From the NCBI GenBank assembly GCA_947088135.1, contig CAMUFJ010000007.1, positions 1 to 64,000 of the forward strand: a DNA stretch of 64,000 nucleotides, written 5' to 3'. Both the position numbers and the translations under genes were made by a program. The notes below the pieces were generated by a model. It had not been told where the DNA came from, searched no databases, and was given only the letters and a program-made list of their open reading frames with translations. The DNA comes from an uncultured Clostridia bacterium. GTDB lineage: Bacteria; Bacillota; Clostridia; Christensenellales; Borkfalkiaceae. This document shows positions 35,601 to 41,500 of this stretch, one piece after another (the stretch's first letter is position 1; each line of letters starts with the position of its first letter).

Positions 35601-36009
35601 TCATATCAAAAATAACAAGAGCGTGCGCGTTTACAGCAAAGAGGGCAAATTACTCTACGATCGCGGAGCTCCCGGCGAAGGCGTTACCGCCGACGATTTG
35701 GGCAGATGGTCGAAAATCCGCGTTACCACGGGCAGCTACGTTGTTCTTATGAAGGGTGATGCGGAAGTCGAAAGAGTTTATTTGTCCGTTTTGGGCGACG
35801 TGAACGGCGACGGTTTGGTGAATTCTTCCGATTCCGTCAGCATATCGGCTTATATCCAAAACAAATCGCAGATAGTCGAAACGGAGTTCTTACTCGCGGC
35901 AATGATTGTAAACAACGGTCAGATTTCCGCTGCGGACGTTACGCAACTCAATCGCGTTATTACCTTAAAAGTCGATATCGAGGACTTTTACTACGATTCT
36001 AAGCAGTAA
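14611..36009 (+). CDS. Giant secreted repeat protein with C-terminal dockerin (7132 residues)
   Basis: ATG 14611 is chosen: GGGGAG lies 5-10 nt upstream, and it gives a long signal peptide (hydrophobic core about residues 31-53, cleavage after TAHAA, residue 66). The first 3900 residues are 11 tandem units, each starting with an NW...AV..S...QTVTL..NW header and containing many GGVYVASGGTFNMTGG-type turns of a right-handed beta-helix. Residues about 4000-6800 form an array of about 18 MBG/Ig-like modules (LxWxxxxxxYNGxEQxPTATV) interleaved with about 16 VYGTxLxLxxxGN modules. The C-terminal 185 residues contain a beta module and a dockerin (DVNGDG near 7062, second degenerate half ending NRVITLK). 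No sortase motif or membrane anchor is present. It is probably a very long surface fibre or adhesin, attached through its dockerin. Confidence 0.88.
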   Translation: MQKEKLNNRYGEKPASGGFLLTLSSNRLRGLRTAGLFMLFICLLLSFVFGFGFRRSDSKQLTAHAAEDWGATWNAAITASSTDNPQTVKLTSAWATNTGTTSGSGFSSNRLYVPAGKSIVLNLNGQTINRGLTSANNYGSVFYVCGTLTLQGSGYVRGGYINGSYSSAYGGGIHIASGGVVNIEGPTIGPNTSRAANTAAGVYVASGGTLNLKSGNIGNSSNVNTATNSNAAGGVFVASGGVFNMTGGGIYNNSASGTKSGAGVRVVSGGTFHMTGGNIRRNTASGTYSGAGVYLDGTMKMTGGQIGYYSSQSSSYYNNATNSTGAGGLYYAENGKLSVGGSGSIYYNLTSGSYTKDIVFASATSKINVISQISSTSYRYGVYKSGAGSFTSGCGTYCTSPASVFVVQNSGTYKSMTLTDNGVTEVAQINKTNAAENWSYFVQKSIDTKTQQTVTLSANWTASSGNLGTGTGFSSGRIYVPAGADIVLNLNGYTVDRGLTSANSYGNVFYVAGSLTIKGTDGSFIKGGYTNASGSNSRGAAITVNGGTLNLQGGVIGSNRLTSYSSSTSYTGSSGVYVINGTFNMTGGYVGKASYGNTAASGVYNAGGVCVADGGTFNLSGGYIQNNTASYTSNGGAVSVLSGGKFNMTGGYIRNNTASNATSAGGVFLASSATATFTGGQIGNSSSYANKGTSTNSVGGVYVSNGASVNLGGSVRITANTGAIASNLYFASAIGKATVVSAFNSAKVGIVRNGNADNYAVSGDRRNFTVDYSKYNTASPTSFFTADAVADGLATHEIYLAEDEASLKCLVGSANWSYAVARSISDKSTQTVTLASAWKGVSGSLGSGTGFSNGRAYVPANSNIVLNLNGFTVNRGLTSTNNYGSVFFVEGTLTVKGNSASYISGGYTNNAYGAGVHILSGGVVNLEGGVIAKNTATATFSGGGVYVASGATFNMKGGYVGSGSSAYNTATNANSAGGVFVANGGTFNMNGTAATPYIYYNRANGATSGAGVYLAGSGAVFNMEAGYIRFNTAAGATSGGGVYLNGTMNMTGGQIGRYDNTGYGNTASNTATGAGGIYYAGGSLSVGGDASVYNNVSGSSYGKDVVFAKETLKIKFISAMKSTSYRFGIYKTGVGAFTTDFGKFNSENYYATYFVNYNSSYTVGRETVNSVVEVTLVSTGGAENWSHAVQRSLETKEQQTVTLTQNWNANASSFGTGTGYDGGRLYVPAGADIVLRMGSYSINRGLTSANNYGSVFYVCGTLTIQGNNTSNYIRGGYVNGSNSTARGGGAHVANGGVLNLQSGIFAGNSSTASSYGAGGVYVANGGTFNMSGGYVGYNNTTNSNITLRGYNYSSGTKGAGGVVVMNNGKFNMTGGYIYGNTAGGATSGGGVLLYEGATMTLTAGRIGTSYANRATGTESAGGVFVMSGANLILGGGACYINNNTGAVAPNLYFASPTGYATIVGSLSGTIGVKRSGDADNYAVDPSKRNITKDYSKFNSSLGCFKADDSAYHVVQLRDGEVVLHCKRSSANWSYAVARSLADKSTQTVTLEENWVGTSGSLAGIYSTGFSQGRMYLPAGTSVILNLGSYSINRGLTSVNNYGSVMYICGTLTINGGSGTYIRGGYTNGYYSSTYGGGIHIASGGNVTMNGGVIGKNTTTHSYAGAGVYVGSGAVFNLKSGYVGASGYANTATNTYSAGGVYVADGGVFNMSSNSANVIYNTASNANSGGGIYVASGGTFNMTGGYIRYNTASGATSGGGVYLAGVMKMTGGNVGRSGSTGYGNTASQATGAGGIYYASSGNLSVGGDAVVANNITSGSYTKDIVFASEKSKINVVSNLGYSTSSSSYRFGIYKTGVGAFTNGFGTYSNNTSYYSPTFISQNSAYTLGTVKVNNVLEVSFTSINGTENWSEAVKQSLANNGAQQTVKLTRNWVATSGSFGTTTGYANGRIYVPAGANIVLNLNGYSVNRGLTSATNYGSVFYVCGTLTIEGGGTSGVVRGGYANGNASSARGGGVHVDTGGIFNLKSAVVGANKSNCTYGGSGVYVANGATFNMSGGYIGGYTTSVANYSYGKSSGAGVYVGSGGTFNMTGGYVRYNVSSGTKSGAGIFMSGIVKITNGQIGNGSSYANKATGTESAGGIYVTNGATLSLGGGSVAVYNNTGTLAPNVYFVNATAKATITGAFSSTSYKIGVKRAGYADNYAANNSSNFTSGWSASNSGNPVSYFVCDDTATHKIIQSSDKEGAFECTVNGVNWENAVKQSKADGKQKIVNLTGNWTASGSFTSIISTAEGYSNGRLYVPVRADIVLNLKGFTLNRGLSSANNYGSVFYVAGTLVIDGNGSSNSIVRGGYANGYYSSTRGGGIHVANGGKVTLQNNVTLRNNTSSGSYGGGGVYVSDGGLFTLRSSYIHYNYSTNTYSGAGVSVMGGGKFVMESGSIYYNRASGNYSAGGVFIADKGTLDITGGLIGHSSSTSYANVSTAATGAGGVYVASGGILNAGGTANIRNNGIGSTVTYNTRDVYLLSNTAKINVISRHTNSSYKIGVYRSGNGVITSGYGKAGNTNSPSTFYVCENTTYTMLSEGSGETLEGSLLSGNNAENWSYAVQQSLNNNGALQTVTLTKNWSASGGSFGSGTGYASGRLYVPAGANITLNLNGYSVDRRLTSANNYGSVFYVAGTLTIQGTNSSYIRGGYSNSYYSYTRGAGIHIYDNGTVNMEGGAIVSNRSTGSYGAGGVYVSSGATFNMKGGTIGASGLANTVSGSRSGAGVFVANGGKFFMSNEKSTSYIYYNTASGTYSSGGVYLDGNSAFEMTGGYIGYSSSAYNTATGNYSAGGLYNNGGTFTMTGGSFRNNRVTGTYSAGGVYVNSGTFTMTAGYIGSSSTSYANYATNSAGNSVGGVYVNTNGKVSLGGTAFICNNQTYNRYTGNLYFVNPNTSATIVSSFASGARINIYRTANVTTKPDGSAMTNGFVEKNGSALSTSYFYADVTLASGAVDYRIIHENNEAYLYYLDPVTNWEIAVNTSSASDPKTVKLFANWKAGSNTNYTTAFSMNSNGSSYPFYQGTLNVPTGRSVVLDLNGYTLSRELTAAKARANGYVLGVRGGTLKIIDSSTGKSGVIRGGSSNSASVGSGIYVYSGTLTLEGGRIMDNYGSYGVYINSSSVFNLGGDIGVYNNKNASNNPANIFLSLDSNLINIVSPLTSEREIGITRTVPYEFTKGWGKFHDETVDPELHFSSDDLNFRIGPAGAGETTEVAILGNDNASNWQYAVTTSLKTKKTYTVQLTEDWSAGKNSSYGTAFGINTTAYYYGALYVPSGASVILDLNGYTVDRKLATGNVFNVVGKLEIVDLSAEKTGTIKGGSNGIYIYNGGTVVMNAGTISGNANYGVHDYKGTFTMTGGTVADNTGASVYVERNGRLNLGGTPVIDNGTGGKNVVLAYESTVIGITSKFEEGAKVSLLRKGVGQLTSNWSRYNAGVDPWEYLTSESDVFLPSTEEISGSLEAFLISYDNNINWQYTVSSSLSSKTTKSMQLYEDWTASSHDTYTTAFGTTSAYLNGALYVPKGASVVLDLSGFDLNRGLSEARANGYIIYVQGELKIVDSRAAEEGEGARITGGKNNSGSSAGAVYIAAGGVFTLADAQIISNEATSDSASAGAVYTAGTFNFTSGTITDNAGANAGGVYVAGSGALNMADGTSIVGNAANGSAGGGAVYAAGAFGFKGGEISANTGTAGGVYVAGGGNLAFESGKIVGNNGTIAGGVYVYNSASANFAMSGGEIVQNSVSGNKTAGGVYAAGGKVVVTGGLISRNRAEDGEDTAGGVYIAGAGNVTVTGGEISENTGTNGLRADGSATLNLGGVAKIRNNASKAGNKIDIYMTSETRAINIVSKFEEGAEIGIWRDKAGSFTKGYGIYNGAESGAVDPNGFFRSNKEIYNIFQTEAAEGESIEVAAGIPANRPYAIGADDETETPVYNGSEQLIISGYDSTKMSIGDLPEGVKLTENGFVATHAGTYTVTFTPGSDYCWTNGTVSPYQVNGVIAPKPVELSWTNSEYTYDGNPHKPDAEVVNLVAGDECSVTVAEEKTNAGTYTATASALSNTDYTLENGKNITHEFVIHKAPMTLTFKTTAAVYKQALTLSLDGNVEGGTVAYTVENMTGKGEIQGADVLMPTWVGEVKVTANVTETTNYLAGTVSEVFTIEQAEAPLELAVKEASYGTPLTLTVTDYGEVGALAFTVEENKTGEGEIAVGTAVFKPLSVGTVDIRVTASATHNYKETSVVNTITVKPRVVTLAWSDLEFVYDGESHCAAAEITNLIEGDECNLQVAGAQVNAGTYNATAKSVDNKNYTLEGAEETVKEFVIHKANISPVVNTAEIVFKKEQQLDVDGNLGAGSVKLTVLAGGTGNATASGDKIKGTWVGTVEVQVEIGETQNYLGATLTVSIEVTPADPEIELATKEAVYGTALRLTVSGNEENGAVHYALADGETKASISGDTLTPHSVGEVTVNIYVEPTHNYKEGNFTAVVTVKPRPVTVIWTKLEFDYDGNEHVPEATITGLVEGDTCSVIVLGAQVNAGTHTAMADSLGNPNYTLIGGTDVNTKFTVKPRAVTLSWNDPDFTYNGEMQTPTATVTNLIGTDECTVTVLGTKDAGTNLTAMATGLSNANYTLDGGSNLVTTYAIKPLSVELEWTDTELVYNAAEQKPTATVKNLCGSDKCEIVVIGAQTNVGEYTATAFGVTNPNYTLEGGKNLSTPYKIVRAPITVTLVDNVLVYGTEATLAVEGNLGEGAVTFTVENGTGTATAKGSCILPTKVGTITVTATVERTANYEGGSVTATVTIQPRRVTLAWEEDMEYVYNGEEQAPVARVIDLLEGDTCDVRVSGHKDAGQNLTATATSLSNENYTLLGCTTLTATFAIVPLKAELAWSNFELVYNGKEQAPTATVSNLIGADKCEVTVAGETNVGNDLVASAINLSNPNYTLEGTTNLTATFAIKPLVADVVWTDTKLTYNAEEQAPTATVGNLCEGDSCLVTVSGAQINAGTYTATASSLSNPNYTLTGATDLTTTFTIERAKREVSLVESETVYGTSLTLTLAGNSENGSVSYQVSGGTGAATMSGSVLTPTRAGEVVLTVTVGETKNYEKTTATLTVTVKPKPIGLTWKDKEFTYDGTEKKPTATATGLIGSDSCDVIVGGGQTDAGAYLANASALSNSNYTLEGATDLSCPFVINKANITVTITSTRTTYGTPLPLVLEGNLGNAEVAYTVTEGTGSGVVDGKGVFTATGFGTVTITAVVAESKNYFGATTSAQIVIDKGPAPIELATSNAVYGTPLVLVLSGADEEGKLTFAVQDGTGTATLSGNILLPTKVGTVTLVVKMSATDTFVETVKSFTVTVKPRPVELVWEMTDFTYNGKEQTPKATVMNLVDGDSCDVTVSGQTDAGMDQLATATAVSNENYTLEGSSTASTTYVIKQKVVGLDWGNTEFIYNGEDQAPTPAVTNLEGSDECEVTVTGAQTNAGDYFATATELSNSNYTLEGTDNVSCSFHIDRLKITVTITTTETVFGTDLKLETSGNLGGGEESFSVQDGTGSAEIAGDTLIPKRIGTVLVTVSVGETANTYSASAEAEITIKKGTVSVDFAKKSTVYGTPLKLELTGNEENGAYQYTITDETGSAMLSGTDTLVPLKAGTVTVRVVVNETTNYDRTEFEAQITIEKLVAQLEWTEGVLVYNGEEQAPEVKMVNLVGEDKCEIEVSGVKNAGKNLTATAESLSNENYTLEGAENLACTFEIAPLKVELEWGETSLEYNGEAQTPEITVLNLQGDDTAEDCELTVTGAETEVGKGYTAKVEGVGNPNYTIEGAENLSVPFEITKGTFTFEIIAGEAVYNVPMKLSVSGNKSGGAVTYEVTEGPATLSGDILTPTGTGITIIVKATVAETDHYFAAEAVMNLNAGKGMAEYALAVNTVVYGTDLKLSVVDADGNLAEGEIDYELADGGTGSAEISGSILTPTRAGTVTLKITVGETEQFVETFFTAEVAITPMTAEIAWEKTEFVYNGDGQVPTARVTNLLSADKDKVEVVVDGMQTDAGSYTATAIRLTGDNAVNYVLSESGNTTEFKIDKAEINPVITLSRVYCQIPAEITLEGNLGDAEVAYTVVDGGTGSAEISGSTITPTVEGSVIVKAVVAESKNYYGKTTQAVIVIEKKKIVLGLAQTEVVYGNEITLVVTGNEENGAVKFSVVNDTGSATVSESGVLKGTGAGTVNIIITVAETDSYQSSSETVKFTVLPRQIGGLSWAVPELVYNGEAQAPVASASGILSGDECNVTVAGGKVNAGIYAAGTAYASALSNPNYTLGSVGGINAPEFTIEKADPTITLTTQKATLGVPLTLEVSGNDGEGTVKYEIVTSAGGTGAAVINGDEFIGTKLGEVYVRATVSATANYNEAYWNGTVTIEAPEIPLELTETETVYGDNLKLVAKEYEEGVVSFKLGEGGTGSAEIVGNTLIPKRAGTVTVILSVGASDSYQGATENVTVTIKPRAVGVTWGNLSLVYNGTEQVASVTLSNLVEGDTCEVTVGGASSDAGKHTATITMLGNENYILAEDAEKSKEFEITPCIVVLEWTVGDYTYNGKEQKPDVKILNLIAGDECEITVTGQKDASLTAKATATELSNKNYTLEGCENATVNFVIKQRTISVEWGETQLVYNGRPQTPVPVLGGLVEGDECELTVTGAQKDVGNNYSATVEGVLNPNYALENTSTTKYSIKPYELEITAQDLVKEYNGEYQKPDIFVTPLDENDDVVLTLEGLGEYGEYKVGKYEIKLVLSGTAKGNYAVKEGQETLTFVITPMEIPVLVTPKDVTVIYEGAPITADDIEGWYVLELQGALAPADSDLTPEELFAGLVLKPIIKSGENVLTEITENGIYLLTPDISDEAVVCGNYALKLIIDPDDEYCDLIVNGESTDVITLRDESNYQFITKTEENGGNYRFTYAEMGWTHGDHDVGKVDKYVIGQISPRTSVNAFLNHIKNNKSVRVYSKEGKLLYDRGAPGEGVTADDLGRWSKIRVTTGSYVVLMKGDAEVERVYLSVLGDVNGDGLVNSSDSVSISAYIQNKSQIVETEFLLAAMIVNNGQISAADVTQLNRVITLKVDIEDFYYDSKQ
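14812..26460 (+). repeat. Eleven beta-helix repeat units within the giant gene
   Basis: Units start near 14812, 15912, 17047, 18154, 19195, 20323, 21361, 22390, 23641, 24385 and 25129. The first eight (about 345-415 residues) alternate strictly between two types, judged by their last part: type A has an INVIS/VYKSGAGSFTSG-like end, type B an ATIVG/RNGNADNYAV-like end. The last three are shorter or divergent. Confidence 0.8.
26690..34990 (+). repeat. MBG/Ig-like module array within the giant gene
   Basis: Two module families alternate loosely: one around YNGEEQAPTATV and GDxCxVTVxGAQTNAGxYTAT (about 18 copies plus one variant), the other around VYGTPLxLxLxGN and GTGxAxxSGxxLxPTxxGTV (about 16 copies). 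Confidence 0.8.
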
Positions 36010-36185
36010 GGGGAAGAGCAGACTTTCGTCGCTATGCGAGAAGCGAAAGGCCGAATAAAGACAAAATGCATCGAGCAATTTAGTTTGTCATTTCGAGTTT
36101 AAGCTTGGAATGACAAACCTTGCTGCGCGCATAGCAAAAAAGAAAGTTATAAACTGTAAAATTACTTCCACATAGGAGAAACAAC
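36010..36185. repeat. Inverted repeat between giant gene and adaptor gene
   Basis: GTTTGTCATT (36083-36092) and AATGACAAAC (36109-36118) form 10-bp arms with a 16-nt spacer. The GTCATTTCGAG start resembles dispersed palindromic repeats of many genomes. There is no T-run after it. No clear promoter was found in the gap. Confidence 0.45.
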
Positions 36186-38477
36186 TTGAAACAAAAAGCG
36201 TTAAAAATCGGAACAACGCTGTTGCTCGGCATTACCGTGCTTGTGGGGCTATTGACAAGTGCGCTTTTTACGCTTAATGCAACGCAATCGGCAAGCGCTG
36301 TCGAGGGCACGATCACCTCTTCGGTAGCGGTCGAGGAAGGCGACGAAGTTCTTGCGGGCGACACGGTTACACTCACGGTTACTGCAAGTTCCACGTTGGG
36401 TTCAGCTTATTTTTGGGGAGCGGTTACGCTGACCTTCCAAATTACCGATGATGACGGCAATAATATCGATCCGTCTTATATCGAAAATTTAGAAGTGCTG
36501 GATTTCGAAGGTGATTTCAGCGATTGCGTCAATAACACAGTGCAGGAAACATTGGAAGAAGGAGGAATTTCCCATTCCACCATTCGTTTCGCATTGTTAA
36601 ACGATGCCTTGAACGAAAGCCTTACAATGGATAAGCCTTGTACGATGAAGGTCAGGTTTAAGCTTGCAGAAGGTACTCCGGGCGGAACAAAAATCAAATT
36701 TCAAATAGATGATTATTTTAAACAGGAAACGCAGGTTACATATTATTCGGTTAGCGGTTACGACGAAAACACCGTAGATACCGATTCGAATGCAGATATG
36801 TTTGTAATCGACAGCAGTGCGACGATTACCGTTCGCGAAAAGAGCTCCGACAATACGCTGTCTGCTTTAAAGGTAGGTACGACCGAAAACAATGCGATCA
36901 GCTATCCGAAAGAAGGAGAAACTGCGGTTGCGGATTCGATCAACTATGATTATGCCGAATCCGCCGTGCTTTCGAGCATCAATATTACGCCGACCGCCGC
37001 TAACGAATATGCTACCGTTTACATGGCGGCGGGCAGTACGGCTCCCGAACAGACGGAAGCAAATTTAGTCGAAAGCGGGAAAGAGAAGAATATCGCGCTT
37101 ACTTCGGAGATCCGCACGGTCACTATTTTGGTGAAAGCCGAATCGGGCGACACGAAAACATATACCGTAACCATCGTGGATAAGTACGTCGCGCTTTCCG
37201 ATCTTGTAATAGAAGTGGGAACCAAGACGGAGGGCGTTACCAAAATCGGCTTGGGGGAGGGCGTCGCGTTCGACCCCGAAACGCTTACCTACACGGTAGA
37301 CGTTCCGAGCGACTATGCTTCTTCGGAAACGGGCGTTAAAATTACGCCTACGATAGCGGAGGGGCACGGCATTCAGGCGACGGTCGCGCTTGCGGGCACA
37401 AACAGCTCCCCCGAAAACAATTCGGTTGCAAGCGGATCTTCCGTGCAGGTCACGGGTATTGCAAACGACGGCTCTTTGACCTTGACCGCGACCGCTTCCG
37501 ACGGCGTGACCGCAAAAGCGTATATCATTACCTTTAAGCTTTGGAGCGTGGAAACGGGTACGATAGACTTTAAGGTGAAGGGCGAACGGGAAGCTCCTTA
37601 CGAAAGCGACGCGGAAAAAGCGGCGGAGAAGAAAATCGATTATTATTTCCTTTTAACGGACGAAGCGGAATGTAAGGGTAAATTTCTAATTACTCCTTCC
37701 GTTACGGATATTTCCATTCAAATTCAACCTTTCGGAGGAACGGCTGAAAAGTACGACGCGACGAAAGAATACGGTGCGGGGACGTATAGCATTATTCTTA
37801 CGGCAGATGCAGGCAACACGAAACAGTACGTCGCTTCCCTATCCAAAATGGAATACTTGGAATTGGCGGCGGAATCCACCTTTCAGTTTATATTCGAGGA
37901 AACGACGGGAACGGGTGCGCGCGCGAAAAGTTATCTTCGTACTTATCACGAGAAGGGCATGACGCACGGTGTGGACGATAAACAGTTTGAAAAAGTTGTG
38001 TTGGGAAATATCGCACCTAAGACCACAATCAATATGTTTCTTGCCAACGTTTCGCCTTCACAGCGGAACATGATCCGCATCTATAACAATAAAGATCGAT
38101 TGTTGTACGATTGCGGAGCGGATATCGAAGGGATCGATAAAGCAAATTACGATAAGTGGAGCAAATACCGTATATCAACAAGTTGGTATGTACAGTACGG
38201 GGGGACGGCAGAAAATCCTTTGGAAACGGTCTATATATCGGTTTTGGGCGATACGAGCTGTAACGGGACTATCGATTCGGCGGATTCCGTAAAGATGAGC
38301 GCTCATATTTCCAAAAAGAAATTGATAACGGATTTGGAAGTGCGTTTAGCAGGTTACGTCACCAATGGCGGCAGTATAGCATCTAAAGATATTACGAAGC
38401 TAAACCGAATTATCACTTTAAAAGACAAGATCGAGGATTGCCTATACAAGCCTGCGGAGAATGCGACGGGTGCGTAA
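36186..38477 (+). CDS. Cohesin-like and dockerin surface adaptor protein
   Basis: TTG 36186 is the start, with AGGAG 5 nt upstream. The 763-residue protein has a signal peptide (about residues 1-38), an N-terminal cohesin-like beta-sandwich (about 40-220: VLAGDTVTLTVTASS, then CTMKVRFKLAEGTPGGTKI), two or three cadherin-like beta-sandwich domains (about 225-560) and a C-terminal 190-residue module that is clearly homologous to the end of the giant protein. It ends in a dockerin (VLGDTSCNGTIDSADSVKMS about residue 695, second half ending NRIITLK). Having both partner domains, it could link the giant protein to another cohesin or dockerin protein. The cohesin assignment is by pattern only. Confidence 0.72.
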   Translation: MKQKALKIGTTLLLGITVLVGLLTSALFTLNATQSASAVEGTITSSVAVEEGDEVLAGDTVTLTVTASSTLGSAYFWGAVTLTFQITDDDGNNIDPSYIENLEVLDFEGDFSDCVNNTVQETLEEGGISHSTIRFALLNDALNESLTMDKPCTMKVRFKLAEGTPGGTKIKFQIDDYFKQETQVTYYSVSGYDENTVDTDSNADMFVIDSSATITVREKSSDNTLSALKVGTTENNAISYPKEGETAVADSINYDYAESAVLSSINITPTAANEYATVYMAAGSTAPEQTEANLVESGKEKNIALTSEIRTVTILVKAESGDTKTYTVTIVDKYVALSDLVIEVGTKTEGVTKIGLGEGVAFDPETLTYTVDVPSDYASSETGVKITPTIAEGHGIQATVALAGTNSSPENNSVASGSSVQVTGIANDGSLTLTATASDGVTAKAYIITFKLWSVETGTIDFKVKGEREAPYESDAEKAAEKKIDYYFLLTDEAECKGKFLITPSVTDISIQIQPFGGTAEKYDATKEYGAGTYSIILTADAGNTKQYVASLSKMEYLELAAESTFQFIFEETTGTGARAKSYLRTYHEKGMTHGVDDKQFEKVVLGNIAPKTTINMFLANVSPSQRNMIRIYNNKDRLLYDCGADIEGIDKANYDKWSKYRISTSWYVQYGGTAENPLETVYISVLGDTSCNGTIDSADSVKMSAHISKKKLITDLEVRLAGYVTNGGSIASKDITKLNRIITLKDKIEDCLYKPAENATGA

Positions 38478-38549
38478 AGAATCGGGAATGCAATCAAAAG
38501 GAATCGTTACAAACACAAAACATACAACAATTCTTGAAGGAGAATTCCA

Positions 38550-41500
38550 GTGAAAAAAGCAATTAAACACATATCGCTTGCAATAGTATCAGTCGTATTC
38601 TTTCTTTGCGTTGTGGTATTCGGCGCAAATATCGTTTTTACAAATAAAACAGAGAAAGCATTTGCGGTAAATCCGAATACGACAGTAACGCTATCGGCAG
38701 ACAAAACGCGAGTCGTTCCGGGCGATACCTTTAAGCTTACCGTTACGGTTACTTCTACCATTCCAAACGGAACTTGGTCTGCGTTGGACTTTATGGTTTC
38801 CCCCTTGCAGGCCAACGGGGAATTCGACGCAACTATGTGCCCGTATTTATCGTCCCCGAGTCATACGACGAACATGACGACTTATACGGACAGTTCGGCG
38901 GACTATTTCGGGGTCAATCCGAACGAGGAAGTACCCGGACTTCGTATTTCTTTGGCATGGAAGAGCGGTAACGAGATTTCCGTTTCTACGGCGTGCGTTT
39001 TCGAATTCGACATTGTTGTTGCGGAAAATGCGCCTGGCGGTACGTCCATTCAATTCGGAATTGAAAAATACGATACGAACTTCGTCGATTATAACGACAT
39101 GGAAATCGAAGTTACTGCGGATACGGACGAGTTCGCTTGCAACACCGTAACCGTTACGGTCGATGCTCCCAGCAGCGATGCGACGATGAAGGGGCTTACC
39201 GTCGGAAGCGGTTCGGCAACGAGCGGGGTTGCCGTTGCAGAGCAAATGCAATGGAAAAATCCCGCCGAAAATCTTCAAAATTTCCGCGTGAAAGTGGACG
39301 CGAACGATTCCAACGCGACCTATCAGGTGAGCGTAGGGAGCGGTACGGCTACGGCGGGCAGTTTCCCTGCCGACAAAACGACGGGGGCTCTCAAAAGCGG
39401 GCAGGAAAGCGGCAACCTCAACTTAATGCAGAACAACAACACAACGGGCATCGCCAAGGTGTTTATCCGTATCATCGCGCCCGATAAGGTGGCGACCAAG
39501 GAATATTGCCTTACCGTAACCAGCAACTACGTGCGGATTCGTATGTTAACGGTAACGCCTCAGCGCCCCGGCGGCGCGGCGGCGGTGCCGAAAAACGGTT
39601 TGGACGGAGCTTTCAGCGGTACTAAATATTCTTACACCGTATTTGTTCCGAGCGACGTGACCGATTCTGCGGGCGTGCAGTTCGTTCCTCAAATTCCGGG
39701 CGGCTACGGCATTTCGGAGGATATCGCGGTAACGGACGTTGCAAATTGCACGGCTTCGTCGAGCGTGAAGAACGGGGCGACCCTGCTCGTGACGAACGTC
39801 AAAAACAACGCGACTCTCAAACTGACCGCTACCGCGGCAAGCGGAGATACGCAGACCTATACCTTTACCTTTAAAACGGTGAACATCGACACGTCGATCG
39901 CTTCCTTTACCATGACGGGTAAAAACGACGGCGCGACCTACAACAGCGACAGCACCAAGGCGAGCGCGGATTATTATTTCTCCCTGCCTTCTCCCACGGG
40001 CTTCCAAGGCACTTTTCACATTCAAGCGGCGCAAACCACTTCTAAGGTTACGGTAAACGGTGCGGCGTATAACGCTTCCACGCAGTACGGCGCGGGAACG
40101 TATACCGTTCGGGTAACGGCGGAGGCTGGGAACACGGAGGATTATTCTGTTACCGTGGAAAATAAATTCGACGCGGCGAAATTCGAATCGATTTCCTTAT
40201 CCATCGGCGGAGGAAGCTACGAGGACATTCTCGCTTCGGGCGCAGACGGAAAATGGGAAGGATTGGAAACTTCGAGCGCGGTTTATACCCGCGAAGTGCC
40301 CGTATCCGCCAATACCGAGTTCAAAATTAAGGGAACTGTTTCCGCAGGTGCAAGCGTAACGGTAGGGGGCGGACTTTCCGAACCGACCGCAGGACAGGAA
40401 CAAGTGCTCACGGGCAGTTTAAAGCACGGGAAAAACGAATTCCGCGTGAGTTTGAGCACGGACGAGGGCACGAAGGTTTATACTTTCGTTATCAACGTGC
40501 TGGAAAAGAAGAACACGATTACGGGCATCACCCTTACCTATAACGGAAAAGCAATCGACGGATTTGCCTTTAACCAAAATACCAAAGAATACAATATCAT
40601 TGTGCCGTATTCCACGGCAAACGCACAGCTTGCCGTTACGACGGACGGCACTTACACCCGCGTGTTTGCGGACAACGGCGATCAGTTCAAGAGCGATTCG
40701 GCAAAGCGCGAGCATACTTCGAACTTCCTCTTTACGCTTCCCAACCCCGACGCGACGGTGAACACCGTGAAGTTCCACGCCGTGAGCGACATGAACCTGT
40801 CTGGGCTGAGCGAGGCGGGGGATTGGTACACGATCACCGTTACCCGATCTGCGGCGAACAAGGACGTAAGTTTGAACAAGCTTACGATCACGATCGGCAC
40901 GAAGGAATATGAAATTTCGCTCAAAGACGGACAATTTACCTATCCGCTTGAATTGACGGACGAAACGCTCGATTCGGCAAGCGTTTCCATTACGGCGATC
41001 CCTAACGCAAGCACTTCTACCGTTTCGGGCGATACGAGTTCCGATCTGAAATTCGAGAGCTCGAAGGGGATCAACAGCTTTAACGTAACGGTTACTTCGG
41101 AAGACGGCGTTACGAAACAGACGTATACGATCGCCGTTTCCCGTAACGAAATCACGCTCAATAAGGATATTTCCATTAAGAACGTTACGATTTTGGGGAA
41201 CGATACCGTACAATATTACAACGGTGCGCCTTCCATAGGAAACGTAGTTGAAATATCCGTGCCCTTCGGCGTTACGCGCGTGAATATTACGGCGATGCCC
41301 GGCTATTCGGGAGCAAGCATCAAGGGCGACGGCGCGGTTGAGCTTGCCGATACGGCAGGCGTAGCGAAGGAAATCAAAGTTTACGCCGTTGCGGAGGACG
41401 GTGTAACCAATCAGGACGGCGCAAGCGCGTATATCTTTAAAATTACCCGTCAGGAGCAGCGCAAATCGGGGCTTACCAACCTCACGATCGACGGCGTGCA

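Noticed and set aside
36083..36118. Inverted repeat as an insertion-sequence end or MITE
   Set aside because: There is only one short pair, no target duplication and no transposase nearby; kept merely as an inverted repeat.
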